Source: a virus
Direction: 5' to 3' (one strand)
Virus record (IMG/VR): IMGVR_UViG_3300025695_000129
Span: 1 to 20,144 of that record
Length of the DNA stretch: 20,144 nt
Shown here: positions 4,643 to 11,239 of the stretch, in pieces
Layout: each line of letters begins with the position of its first letter
Numbering within the stretch: the first letter of the stretch is position 1
Program-made: the position numbers and the translations under genes
Notes under the pieces: generated by a model
Seen by the model: the letters and a program-made list of their open reading frames with translations, nothing else
Database searches by the model: none
What the model was told of the DNA's origin: nothing

Positions 4643-6137
4643 ATTTACTCTTTGAGTACGCCCAGGCAATCTGGCGGCTCTTAATCCAGTTGGCAACCTC
4701 TGGAGTAAGCGGTTGTGGTTGTATATTGTGCTTGTCACCGAAGCCATACCAGGAGCCATACTTCTCACGGTACTTATGATCTACCCAGTGCTCCTTGTAA
4801 CCCTTCGAGCTGGCATAACCGACTAGCTGCCGGTAGAAGGATATCTTCTCTTCCCTGGTCGCAATCTTAGCCTCAGCTTTCTCTACCTTCTGCAGCTCTT
4901 CCTGTGTTGTCTCTATCTGTACTGCGATCGGTATCTCATAACCACAGCTGCAACGTATACCAATGAACTTGCGGTAACACTGCGGACAGTCATGAGTCTT
5001 AGCTTCTTTCTCCTCTTTATCCTTCACCAAGTTGCGCTCGTTATATTCCTTCTCACCGTCATCTAGGTATGCAGGTACGAAGTCCTCAGCAAAGCATCCG
5101 AACTGCTCTACATTGCCAGCGTGATCCAGCACAATGCAATTCTGCTTACCGGGATGCGTGCGCATTCCTCGACCTATTCTTTGGATCCAGGTTATTAACG
5201 ACCTTGTCGGATATGCATCTAAAATACAGGAGACCCCAGTGGAGTCGAAGCCGGTATTCAGTAGCTTAGAGCAGGATAAGATTAGGAACTCACCCTTGGT
5301 GTGAGCCTGGATGATGTCTTCACGCTCTTCTGGGTCCATATATCCATCTACGTGCTCAGCGCTTATACCGGCCGCTTGGAATTGACGCACCAACTCCTTC
5401 GAGTGGTTAATGCTAGGTGTAAATGCGATCGTCATGCGACCAAATGCACGGCGCTTCCAGTTCTCTATGATGTCACCATTCAGTGCTTTATCAGAGTCAA
5501 TTGCACGTACAAGATCACGCTCATCATAGTCCCGCCCACCAGTAGGGATAGCTCTTGTCTTAACACCTTCAAGGGCGATTCTCCGACTTGAATAGTAGTC
5601 CACAGGACATAGGTAGCCGCCAGCAAGAAGTTCCCTAGAAGTAGTTGGTACAATGAGGTCATCATAATATTTACCTAGCCCTTTACTGTATGGAGTGGCA
5701 GTCATGCCGATAAATGGAATAGCGTTAAGCTGCTCCATGATTCTGGTTAGGTACTTGTAGTGTGTATGAGCCTCATCTACGATCGCCAAGTCCCATGGGA
5801 ATGACTGTATGCCGAACTTATCCAGCCTGCGCGCCAGCGTCTGAGCTGAGGCTATCTGAAGCGGTTTCGAGTAATCAGTGCGCCAATGATCCCCCTGGAT
5901 AACACCAAACTCCAACCCCATACCGTCATATGCTTCAAGTGTCTGCTCGATAAGCTTGATACGATCGCAGATAATCACTGCTCGCTTACCCTTATTGACA
6001 ACCTCGTTCAGGATATATGCCGCGGTTATCGTCTTACCGAATGAGCATGGCGCTGCAAGTATTGGTCGCTTATGGCCGGTCTGCAGTGAGTGGCGCAACA
6101 TATCAATAGCTAGTTTCTGGTGGGGTCTTAGCTGCAT
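4641..6137 (-). CDS. DEAH-box superfamily 2 helicase with C-terminal zinc ribbon, 498 aa
   Basis: ATP-driven DNA helicase of the phage SF2 type. Visible motifs: Walker A APCSFGKT (29-36), the motif Ia region near 54-66, DEAH (121-124), TAT motif III (146-148), a strand 'MTIAFTPSINHSKELVRQF' opening the second RecA-like domain (~235-253), and motif VI QRIGRGMR (319-326). Cys384, Cys387, Cys396 and Cys398 form a small zinc ribbon near the C-terminus. The following ~90 residues ('EKISFYRQLVGYASSKGYKE...') resemble the tail of other phage helicases of this class. It probably unwinds DNA for replication or recombination. GGAGAAAGCC precedes the ATG. The gene follows the origin-like region and is read away from it. 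Confidence 0.92.
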   Translation of the reverse strand: MQLRPHQKLAIDMLRHSLQTGHKRPILAAPCSFGKTITAAYILNEVVNKGKRAVIICDRIKLIEQTLEAYDGMGLEFGVIQGDHWRTDYSKPLQIASAQTLARRLDKFGIQSFPWDLAIVDEAHTHYKYLTRIMEQLNAIPFIGMTATPYSKGLGKYYDDLIVPTTSRELLAGGYLCPVDYYSSRRIALEGVKTRAIPTGGRDYDERDLVRAIDSDKALNGDIIENWKRRAFGRMTIAFTPSINHSKELVRQFQAAGISAEHVDGYMDPEEREDIIQAHTKGEFLILSCSKLLNTGFDSTGVSCILDAYPTRSLITWIQRIGRGMRTHPGKQNCIVLDHAGNVEQFGCFAEDFVPAYLDDGEKEYNERNLVKDKEEKEAKTHDCPQCYRKFIGIRCSCGYEIPIAVQIETTQEELQKVEKAEAKIATREEKISFYRQLVGYASSKGYKEHWVDHKYREKYGSWYGFGDKHNIQPQPLTPEVANWIKSRQIAWAYSKSK

Positions 6138-6647
6138 GGCTTTCTCCAGGCAATAGTTGTCATTTAGAGAGCTGTTAGTGACCTATTAGCTCTACACACT
6201 GTTTGTTCTGATGCACATCTCAGGTAATCAGCAACCATTTATACTCAGGCTGGCAAGACCTGACCTACTAGGCATACTCGGTATGCTTCGTCACTATTAC
6301 GCTGTTTATCCCGCTCTCTAAAGGTTAGAGATGTGGTGAAAGCCTTTTGCTGCGGAGGGTCTGGCTTAGCCTCACAACTGTTTATACTGGGCAGATACAG
6401 TATCAGGTATAGCATCAGAACAAGCGTACTAAACCTGTTGCTGTGGATAACTTTACCCAAGCTGTGGATAACTAAGTGAATAACTTTCAGGAAGGTTGTT
6501 GCATCTATGCACAGGTGTGCACTAAAATGATAACTCCAAAGGCGCTGTGTAAAACAGGTACTAGGAGTTTTACTTCCGGTATTTAGCTTATCCAGTGCTT
6601 GGGGTCTGCAAACCCCACAGCGTCTTCCTAACTTACAATCTCCTAAC
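6138..6647. other. 510-bp non-coding region, candidate replication origin
   Basis: This is the longest stretch without a credible gene. It contains two perfect DnaA boxes (TGTGGATAA) and several inverted repeats. These are GCATAC/GTATGC at 6272-6286, ATACTG/CAGTAT at 6384-6403, GTAAAAC/GTTTTAC at 6549-6573 and TGGGGT/ACCCCA near 6600-6620. A 137-codon minus-strand frame spans most of it. Its composition (many Cys, Leu and His, no domain) and the absence of a Shine-Dalgarno argue against coding. No strongly AT-rich unwinding tract stands out. The helicase gene starts at its left edge and NinG ends at its right edge. Confidence 0.5.
6442..6483. other. DnaA box cluster
   Basis: TGTGGATAA occurs at 6442-6450 and 6463-6471, each the exact reverse complement of the consensus DnaA box TTATCCACA. 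Each sits inside a 13-base repeat GCTGTGGATAACT. A weaker copy, AGTGAATAA, lies at 6475-6483. The two perfect boxes start 21 bp apart, about two helical turns, and share one orientation. This is the classic layout for cooperative binding of host DnaA. Use as a phage origin is inferred. Confidence 0.6.
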
Positions 6648-7250
6648 TTAGTCGTCAACTCTAAATAATCGCTGATACAGATTAGCTCGGCGGTTAAATA
6701 TATCCTTTACGCGCTTCAGGTAATCGATCGTAAATTTCTTAGGCTCATTGTCTGACTCTAGGCGCTCGACCCGGTCTAAGCCCCATCGGCTTACCATGCC
6801 AGCTCTAAAGTTAGCAGCATCACCTGATCGATACCTATTGCAAGCAACACACTGACCGGCCGTATTATCTAAGCGGAACTTGTGTTGGCCATGTGCGCCC
6901 CTGGACAGCATATGACCGCAGTCACGTGTGCCACCGAACTTCTGCTCTGGCATCGAACCACAGGATATACATCCAGTAGTGCTATCCCTGAGCCTGACAT
7001 ATCTATTAAATGCTGACTGTGCCTCACGCACATAATCTGACTTGGTCTTAAGCTTCTGCTTGCGCTCTGCAGTCTCTTTCCTCAGAGCTTTTGTGTAGTC
7101 TTTCTTGCCCTTCTCAGACTTAGCATATGCAACCAGACACTCAACACAACAAAACGCCTTCAGGGAGCCATACAGAGCGTCTGAGGCGCTTATCTTCTTA
7201 CGACAGTTGCTACATCGTCTAGTGGCTGACTTCATTTGGTACTGGCTCAT
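6648..7250 (-). CDS. ninG: NinG-like recombination protein (lambda Rap family), 200 aa
   Basis: Matches the lambda NinG/Rap layout and length (~200 aa). An N-terminal Cys4 zinc site comes first (CSNCRKKISASDALYG, then FCCVECL), then a basic helix. The conserved core has 'TGCISCG', 'RDCGHMLSRGAHGQHKF', 'RLDNTAGQCVACNRYRSGD', the Cys/His set typical of this HNH-like structure-specific nuclease. Lambda Rap cleaves branched recombination intermediates such as Holliday junctions and D-loops, so a role in late recombination is expected. The start is uncertain. ATG 7250 (MSQYQMK) and ATG 7235 (MKSATRR) are both possible, and neither has a good Shine-Dalgarno. The gene overlaps the upstream one by about 30 bases, which suggests translational coupling. 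Confidence 0.9.
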   Translation of the reverse strand: MSQYQMKSATRRCSNCRKKISASDALYGSLKAFCCVECLVAYAKSEKGKKDYTKALRKETAERKQKLKTKSDYVREAQSAFNRYVRLRDSTTGCISCGSMPEQKFGGTRDCGHMLSRGAHGQHKFRLDNTAGQCVACNRYRSGDAANFRAGMVSRWGLDRVERLESDNEPKKFTIDYLKRVKDIFNRRANLYQRLFRVDD

Positions 7251-7503
7251 CGTTAAGCTTACAGCGGATACCCTCAACCATTCTGGTAATGTCCCTTGCC
7301 AGGTCATCCTTGGTAACAGCATCAGGTACGTTTTCGCAGTACAGAGCAATATCTATCAGACCATTAACCGATACATCTATAGCATCAAACATCGTCTGCG
7401 CCTGCTCTGACATCTCCTCAAGGATAGTCTCAAGATGAAATATATATTCATCATCAGACATATCCTTGCGACTGATTACCAACTCCTGAGTCTCCACTAC
7501 CAC
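7219..7503 (-). CDS. Acidic helical hypothetical protein, about 94 aa
   Basis: Largely helical acidic protein with the stretch MSDDEYIFHLETILEEMSEQ, followed by 'TMFDAIDVSVNGLIDIALYC' and a C-terminus EPVPNEVSH. The start is ambiguous. GTG codons at 7503 and 7497 follow a CAGGGAA site and overlap the upstream gene's end, while ATG 7461 has AAGGA almost touching it. I list the longest version. The 3' end overlaps NinG. No known family is recognised; position between a helix-turn-helix protein and NinG suggests a nin-region accessory gene of unknown role. Confidence 0.7.
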   Translation of the reverse strand: MVVETQELVISRKDMSDDEYIFHLETILEEMSEQAQTMFDAIDVSVNGLIDIALYCENVPDAVTKDDLARDITRMVEGIRCKLNDEPVPNEVSH

Positions 7504-7766
7504 TTCCCTGATAGTGCTAGGCGCTTAGCTGGTGTCATCTGCTCAAGTAGAGCAATTTCCTCAGCCTTAGAGCCCCTGTTGCGGCTTTCCATAAAGTCCA
7601 ACTTACCTAGCTTAGACTGCTTCCTGATAGTGGATTCAGATACATCATACTTCTTAGCTATCTGAAGTATTGTCCAGCCATTATCAACCAGCTTCTGTAC
7701 CTTACCAGTATTTAGGTCATGTTCTAGGATCTGGAACTTCTTATGAGATGCGGCGTGTGTATTCAC
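7497..7766 (-). CDS. Helix-turn-helix DNA-binding protein, 89 aa
   Basis: Residues 21-52 read as a clear helix-turn-helix: 'KVQKLVDNGWTILQIAKKYD' followed by 'VSESTIRKQSKLGKL'. The pattern (helix, G at the turn, 'I..IA..Y.VS.STI') is that of homeodomain-like or terminase-small-subunit-like HTH units. A site-specific DNA-binding role is therefore likely, either as a regulator or as a packaging or replication initiator factor. The C-terminus (GSKAEEIALLEQMTPAKRLA) is helical. The start is GTG 7766, in a GTGA overlap with the MazG-like gene, and AAGGAG lies eight bases upstream. The gene lies about 850 bases before the origin-like region. Confidence 0.8.
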   Translation of the reverse strand: MNTHAASHKKFQILEHDLNTGKVQKLVDNGWTILQIAKKYDVSESTIRKQSKLGKLDFMESRNRGSKAEEIALLEQMTPAKRLALSGKW

Positions 7767-8077
7767 TCAACGTCTCCTTCTTTAATAAATACGCCATTTT
7801 CATTGAGATAGCCTTTGCGTTCTTTAATATCTTCCCAAGCCACCTCCATGCACTCCTTTATGTCTGACTCGATCAGCTCCGCAATCATAATCAATACTAC
7901 GATGCAGTCACCGATATCATCCTTAGCAGCCTGATGGCGACCCTTAGCAATGTTATCTGCCAGCTCACCCATCTCACTCATAAGCTTAAGTGTCTGAGTG
8001 CGAGCATCACCGTTGATAGTGATGCCACGCTCCATACCCCAGTCAGCAATGCTGTGTGCTAGTTGTTCTAGTGTCAT
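7763..8077 (-). CDS. MazG-like nucleotide pyrophosphohydrolase, 104 aa
   Basis: Small all-helical protein of the MazG/dUTPase-like all-alpha NTP pyrophosphatase class. The metal-binding signature is visible as 'MSEMGELADNIAKGRH' (Glu35, Glu38) and, on the next helix, 'KDDIGDCIVVLIMIAE' (Asp54, Asp57), the E..E and E/D..D pattern that holds magnesium. Such phage enzymes hydrolyse NTPs or dNTPs, or modulate ppGpp-linked host responses; the substrate cannot be read here. Length fits the single-domain phage version. AAGGAT precedes ATG 8077, and there is a 9-base gap to the upstream gene. The 3' end overlaps the next gene as GTGA. Confidence 0.85.
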   Translation of the reverse strand: MTLEQLAHSIADWGMERGITINGDARTQTLKLMSEMGELADNIAKGRHQAAKDDIGDCIVVLIMIAELIESDIKECMEVAWEDIKERKGYLNENGVFIKEGDVE

Positions 8078-8086
8078 GTCTAATCC

Positions 8087-8524
8087 TTAGTATGCAAATG
8101 CAACGATAAACAATACCAGTAGTGCGACCATACCGATGGTCATCGTTACCAGCTTAGAGTTTACCCCGCCTACATATTCTGTAAGTGCGTCTATCTTGTC
8201 GCAGATATTATCAAGAGGCATACGCTCAATCTCACCTAGTTTATCAACAGGATCATTAACAACGTATGAGTCGGCCGGTGGTGCAATATCAATCTCCAGC
8301 TGCTCTTCTTCACCACCAGTCTGACGTATCCATTCATAATCCTCGGCAGCCTTCTGTTCCTTACGATCTGCCAGTCTTAGTTTATAGGTCTGAGAATATA
8401 TAGAACCTATTGAACGGCCTAGAGCCTCAGCCATAAACTCTGGCTTACATTCACGATCGATTAGATTGCGAAGCATATTATTATCAGAGTCTGTCCAGCG
8501 CTTACCTTGATTAGCTAGTTTCAT
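8087..8524 (-). CDS. Myb/SANT-like DNA-binding protein with C-terminal membrane helix, 145 aa
   Basis: Residues 8-51 form a Myb/SANT-like or GcrA-like helix-turn-helix: 'KRWTDSDNNMLRNLIDRE' followed by 'MAEALGRSIGSIYSQTYKL'. The middle (52-110) is acidic and probably disordered. Residues about 125-145 (VTMTIGMVALLVLFIVAFAY) are a strong transmembrane helix right at the C-terminus. A DNA-binding head with a tail anchor implies that the protein could tether phage or host DNA to the membrane; this is inference. ATG 8524 forms an ATGA overlap with the NinB-like gene. No lipobox or signal peptide is present. Confidence 0.8.
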   Translation of the reverse strand: MKLANQGKRWTDSDNNMLRNLIDRECKPEFMAEALGRSIGSIYSQTYKLRLADRKEQKAAEDYEWIRQTGGEEEQLEIDIAPPADSYVVNDPVDKLGEIERMPLDNICDKIDALTEYVGGVNSKLVTMTIGMVALLVLFIVAFAY

Positions 8525-8955
8525 GAGTTTTTCCTCTTGAGTTGTTCATACTGACAGTCGTCAGGTCTGGGTAGGTAGAGTGAGAGTGTGGCAGCATAGG
8601 CGTCCACCTGAGACATATAGCTGAACATCTCACCCTTGGTTAAATTCTTAGTAGATTTAAGCTGTACAGGAATGACAGCCGTACCGATGCGCTTCTCAGG
8701 CTCATAGCCTAAAAACTCATGCTTCATTTTGGTATGAATCTCATCGGTGCTGAAGTCTGTACCCTTGCGTACATTGATGAAGTCGGCAATCTCCTTCATC
8801 CACATCCAGTACAATGCGTTCTGAGACAGCGATCGGTTGCCGCGCTTGATCTCGAAGTTGAAGTAACCGTGCTCCTCAAGCATCTGGCGCATATCACGCA
8901 GACACTGAGCGATGCCTGGCTCAGAGCTTACCAGGCGTTTAACTGAGTCGTTCAT
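8521..8955 (-). CDS. ninB: NinB-like recombination mediator (lambda Orf family), 144 aa
   Basis: The core 'GNRSLSQNALYWMWMKEIAD' matches the NinB signature R.RSL.QN...W..L..I, and the length (144) is close to lambda NinB/Orf (146). The lambda protein binds single-stranded DNA and SSB and helps load annealing or strand-exchange proteins, substituting for host RecFOR. Later features, 'VIPVQLKSTKNLTKGEMFSY' and a helical C-terminus, fit the family. It overlaps both neighbours as ATGA. With the annealase, exonuclease, SSB and NinG it completes a phage recombination set. Divergence from lambda is high, so the family call is good but not certain. Confidence 0.82.
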   Translation of the reverse strand: MNDSVKRLVSSEPGIAQCLRDMRQMLEEHGYFNFEIKRGNRSLSQNALYWMWMKEIADFINVRKGTDFSTDEIHTKMKHEFLGYEPEKRIGTAVIPVQLKSTKNLTKGEMFSYMSQVDAYAATLSLYLPRPDDCQYEQLKRKNS

Positions 8956-9149
8956 TCTGCCTCCTCAGTCATCGTGTAAGCAGTACCGTCAGCCATGATG
9001 AATGACACACCATTACTAAAAAACTCATTACTGACGTAACCCGCGCTTATTTTTTCCTGCAGGTAATCAGCCGTATCGGCAGGATCATTGCAACGGTATA
9101 GCTCGACCCATGATTCACCACGTGATTTATAAACAGCGTACTCAGTCAT
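8952..9149 (-). CDS. Small hypothetical protein, 65 aa
   Basis: First gene behind the promoter at 9178-9206. The product begins MTEYAVYKSRGESWVELYRC, then an alpha helix (PADTADYLQEKISAG) and a C-terminal beta-like part ending TMTEEAE. It looks like a compact alpha/beta domain of unknown family. The start is taken at ATG 9149 because AGGAG lies six bases upstream; an ATG at 9155 directly abuts the AGGAG. The same AGGA-ATGAATATG arrangement occurs at the annealase start. The 3' end overlaps the NinB-like gene as ATGA. Confidence 0.78.
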   Translation of the reverse strand: MTEYAVYKSRGESWVELYRCNDPADTADYLQEKISAGYVSNEFFSNGVSFIMADGTAYTMTEEAE

Positions 9150-9177
9150 ATTCATCTCCTAGTTAAAGTACACAGCT

Positions 9178-9206
9178 ATAATCTAATCAATATATACAGA
9201 TGTCAA
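9178..9206 (-). promoter_or_regulatory. Sigma70-like promoter between the Cro-like gene and the nin block
   Basis: On the minus strand a perfect -35 TTGACA (plus 9206-9201), a 17-base AT-rich spacer and GATTAT (plus 9183-9178) are present. The element lies just after the stop of the Cro-like gene and about 30 bases before the next start codon. A TAATCT/AGATTA inverted repeat (9179-9184, 9212-9217) flanks it. Confidence 0.65.
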
Positions 9207-9217
9207 CAAAAAGATTA

Positions 9218-9415
9218 CTAAAGACCAATAAAATCGCACACTGACATCTCAAAATACTCTGCCAGCATCTCTAGTTTCTCGGTGTTGATATGCTTACTGT
9301 TGCGCCACTTGTATAGACACTGCCTAGATATATCTAGGTCAGCCTGCATCTGGCTAGCTGTAACACCTGCCATTGCCATTGCTATGTTGATGCTTCTACC
9401 GATATTGATTTCCAT
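9218..9415 (-). CDS. Cro/CI-type (XRE) helix-turn-helix regulator, 65 aa
   Basis: A single-domain regulator. Residues 6-40 include 'INIAMAMAGVTASQMQADLD' followed by 'ISRQCLYKWRNSKHI', the XRE/Cro helix-turn-helix with the recognition helix at about 29-37. The C-terminal helices ('KLEMLAEYFEMSVCDFIGL') finish the five-helix fold. At 65 residues there is no dimerisation or cleavage domain, so it resembles Cro rather than a CI repressor. GGAGG precedes ATG 9415. It sits between a terminator-like hairpin and a strong promoter, so control of the downstream nin/helicase block is plausible, including of its own read-through. Operator targets are inferred. Confidence 0.88.
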   Translation of the reverse strand: MEINIGRSINIAMAMAGVTASQMQADLDISRQCLYKWRNSKHINTEKLEMLAEYFEMSVCDFIGL

Positions 9416-9426
9416 ATTGCCTCCAT

Positions 9427-9452
9427 AAAAAAGCGCCAGTTTCCCAGCGCCT
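9427..9452 (-). terminator. Probable intrinsic terminator after the SSB gene
   Basis: On the minus strand AGGCGC, a 10-base loop and GCGCTT form a GC-rich 6-bp stem with one G-T pair, followed directly by TTTTTT. It lies between the SSB stop and the Shine-Dalgarno of the Cro-like gene. The short stem suggests partial rather than complete termination. Confidence 0.5.
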
Positions 9453-9460
9453 GGTCTTAT

Positions 9461-9745
9461 TTAAAACGGGATATCATCCTCGAAGTCATCCTGCGCAGCT
9501 TGTGGAGCTGTGCTTTGCTGTGCCGGCTTCTGATAACCCTGAGATGGATTCTCATCTTTAGGGCGTACACTGAAGCTGACAAGCGGAGCACGATCAGACG
9601 CGTCCTCAGCTTTCTTCCAACCCGACAGCCAGTAGTCTTTGCCATCAATGTTAATGCTGCCAGAGAAGTGCGGATGTTTATCAGACTGACGGTTCTCATT
9701 TTTCCAGATAGCGCCGCGATTAGTTTCATCATATTGATTGCTCAT
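9461..9745 (-). CDS. Small single-stranded DNA-binding protein with acidic C-tip, 94 aa
   Basis: An N-terminal beta-rich core ('GAIWKNENRQSDKHPHFSGS', then 'INIDGKDYWLSGWKKAEDA', then 'APLVSFSVRPKD') is followed by a disordered Gln/Pro-rich linker and the acidic tip DDFEDDIPF. The aromatic-rich core plus a D.DIPF-like end is the hallmark of SSB proteins, where the tip recruits partner proteins. The size is far below the ~178 residues of the host SSB, and this compact type occurs beside phage annealases. AAGGAAC precedes ATG 9745, one base after the exonuclease stop. It is probably the partner of the annealase, exonuclease and NinB-like proteins. Confidence 0.78.
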   Translation of the reverse strand: MSNQYDETNRGAIWKNENRQSDKHPHFSGSINIDGKDYWLSGWKKAEDASDRAPLVSFSVRPKDENPSQGYQKPAQQSTAPQAAQDDFEDDIPF

Positions 9746-9746
9746 A

Positions 9747-10352
9747 TTAGAGTTCCTTTAGTTTTTCATATTGAGTTTGTATTGCTTCACAGGCTTTCTC
9801 TACCTCAGCCGCCAGTAAGCTGATGTAATCCTCATCACGCTCTACTCTGACAATCAGAGCAGGCATATCAGGATGGTAGGAAACAAAGTCACACCACTCA
9901 CGCTCTGTCACCCAGAGCTGGCCCATGACCTGTTGTTTATATGTGCTCGGCAGTTTATTACCACGCAGGTAGCCAACATGCGTACTAGGCGCTGGGCATT
10001 TAATCTCTAGCAGTCCATTGTCACCAATCAGACCATCAGGACTAACACCGCACTCCAGAACGTCATGCTTACAAAAGCCAATCTCATCTACATCATTGCC
10101 AGATGCAAATTCGTAGAATGATCTAGCCTCTGGCTCTAACTCAGTGCCTCGCTGCATCCATTCAGTCACCTTAATCTCAGATGCCATATTGTTCATCAGG
10201 CGCTCAGCGATAAGTTGATTGATGTAACCTTCTGCAGATGTAGAAGGCTTACCTGCGGCAGTAATCAGCTTGGCAAAGCTGGAACCACTTGGACAACCCA
10301 AGCGATCACGCAGCCAGCCTTCTGTGCCCTGTTCGTAGACACAGATCCTCAT
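9747..10352 (-). CDS. YqaJ/lambda-Exo-like recombination exonuclease, 201 aa
   Basis: A 5'-to-3' exonuclease of the YqaJ viral recombinase (PD-(D/E)XK) superfamily. Visible signatures: 'QGTEGWLRDRLGCPSGSS' at the N-terminus (8-25), Gly-Thr-Glu near 69-71 with Glu73, the catalytic 'GVSPDGLIGDNGLLEIKCP' with Asp106, Glu116 and Lys118, and 'YKQQVMGQLWVT' near 138-149. It resects DNA ends so the annealase can pair single strands. ATG 10352 is used: it shares a base with the annealase TAA (TAATG) and has GGAGAA upstream. A longer in-frame start at 10397 adds a Cys-rich peptide and is unlikely. Its place between annealase and SSB supports the call. Confidence 0.9.
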   Translation of the reverse strand: MRICVYEQGTEGWLRDRLGCPSGSSFAKLITAAGKPSTSAEGYINQLIAERLMNNMASEIKVTEWMQRGTELEPEARSFYEFASGNDVDEIGFCKHDVLECGVSPDGLIGDNGLLEIKCPAPSTHVGYLRGNKLPSTYKQQVMGQLWVTEREWCDFVSYHPDMPALIVRVERDEDYISLLAAEVEKACEAIQTQYEKLKEL

Positions 10353-10972
10353 TACATATTCTCCGCAGCAGCAGCAGTGTGGATAGCTTTCTGGCAAGCA
10401 TCGTATGCCTGCTTGTACTGAGCCTGAGTTAGCTCATCCAGCTTATTCACCTTGTAATGCTTTAGGAGCTTACCTAGATCGCGCCCAGCGTGCTCTACAG
10501 CCTCGCCAAGCAACTTTGCCTCTGCCTTAGTGATAGATACTACTACAGGCTCAGAAACGCCTTCCTGAGCGTCTGAGGCGCTAGGGAATGCCTCGCCAGC
10601 GTAGATATTCAGACCTAGACCAAACAGAGCTAAAGTTTTAGTCATGCAACGCATGCGAGCAGTATTGATCTGCATGGCATCTGGGTTAGCGATAGCATTG
10701 TTCTTGTAGTTCAATACAGGCAGCCAGCCTTTACGATTCGCAGTATCTCTACCTACAGTAATAGACAGATCGCAGTGAACCATTACAGTACCGTTAGGCA
10801 ACCACTCCTCAGTAAACTCAATAGAGTTATTTGGGTAGTATTCCATAAGGGTTTTGTAAGCGAACGTCCAAGCGATATAATCAAGCCCACCTTTCTTCTC
10901 AACATGATCAGTGCAGTCAATGCGAGAAAAGGTGTCAAAGATAGTGCCTGCGATGGAGTTAGTTGCGGTCAT
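10352..10972 (-). CDS. Single-strand annealing protein, Sak3/DUF1071-like, 206 aa
   Basis: The stretch 'KKGGLDYIAWTFAYKTLMEY' matches the K..GL.Y..W.WAW......YP signature of DUF1071/Sak3 annealases. It is followed by beta strands with 'GTVMVHCDLSITVGRDTANR', a 'MQINTARMRCMTKTLALFGL' helix-rich core and a 'GLNIYAGE' turn, all usual for this fold. The C-terminal third is helical with an Ala-rich end. These proteins anneal complementary single strands during phage recombination. ATG 10972 (MTATNS) is preferred, with GAGGA seven bases upstream; ATG 10978 and TTG 10996 are alternatives. It appears to be the first gene of the leftward early block. Confidence 0.82.
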   Translation of the reverse strand: MTATNSIAGTIFDTFSRIDCTDHVEKKGGLDYIAWTFAYKTLMEYYPNNSIEFTEEWLPNGTVMVHCDLSITVGRDTANRKGWLPVLNYKNNAIANPDAMQINTARMRCMTKTLALFGLGLNIYAGEAFPSASDAQEGVSEPVVVSITKAEAKLLGEAVEHAGRDLGKLLKHYKVNKLDELTQAQYKQAYDACQKAIHTAAAAENM

Positions 10973-11006
10973 ATTCATATCCTCATTGGTTAGCAACAGA
11001 TTCTAT

Positions 11007-11034
11007 TTGACCATAGATAGTTTACATATACAAA
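11007..11034 (+). promoter_or_regulatory. Rightward promoter candidate in the divergent region
   Basis: TTGACC, a 16-base spacer and TACAAA lie about 30 bases upstream of the plus-strand gene. An imperfect palindrome GTTTACATATACAAAC (11020-11035) covers the spacer and -10 and shares ATGTAAAC, on the other strand, with the operator candidate at 4618. A leftward promoter for the annealase is expected in the same 90-base gap, but no clear one is seen. Confidence 0.4.
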
Positions 11035-11062
11035 CAACATAGCACACAAAGGTAAATAAATA

Positions 11063-11239
11063 ATGACAACAGACTACTGGTACAACCGCGCAAATAAGTT
11101 CCAATCAGATATAGACCACATCAAGTGGCAGATAGAGAATGACAAGACGGTTGATGTACAGCAGCTCAGGGAGATAAAGAATAGATTGGTAGAAGAGTTG
11201 ATGGTCTGCCGAGAGGCTATAGACCAGTTCAGTAAGTAA
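11063..11239 (+). CDS. Lone plus-strand small protein, 58 aa
   Basis: A 59-codon frame beginning MTTDYWYNRANKFQSDIDHI, then KWQIENDKTVDVQQLREIKN and ending AIDQFSK. The second half is a heptad-like charged helix, so a helical or coiled-coil protein is expected. AAAGGT lies about ten bases before the ATG, and a promoter candidate is further upstream. It is the only plus-strand gene I can support, placed between the early and late leftward units, and its stop codon lies in the A-run of the late terminator. A control gene is possible from position, but no DNA-binding motif is visible. The opposite strand here has no frame with a start codon. Confidence 0.68.
   Translation: MTTDYWYNRANKFQSDIDHIKWQIENDKTVDVQQLREIKNRLVEELMVCREAIDQFSK

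Noticed and set aside
6590-6625. TGGGGT/ACCCCA hairpin considered as a NinG terminator
   Set aside because: No T-run follows on either strand, so it is listed only as an inverted repeat of the non-coding region.
6245-6658. A 137-codon minus-strand frame in the gap between NinG and the helicase
   Set aside because: No Shine-Dalgarno, unusual composition rich in Cys, Leu and His, no recognisable domain, and it covers the DnaA boxes and hairpins. It is more likely non-coding.
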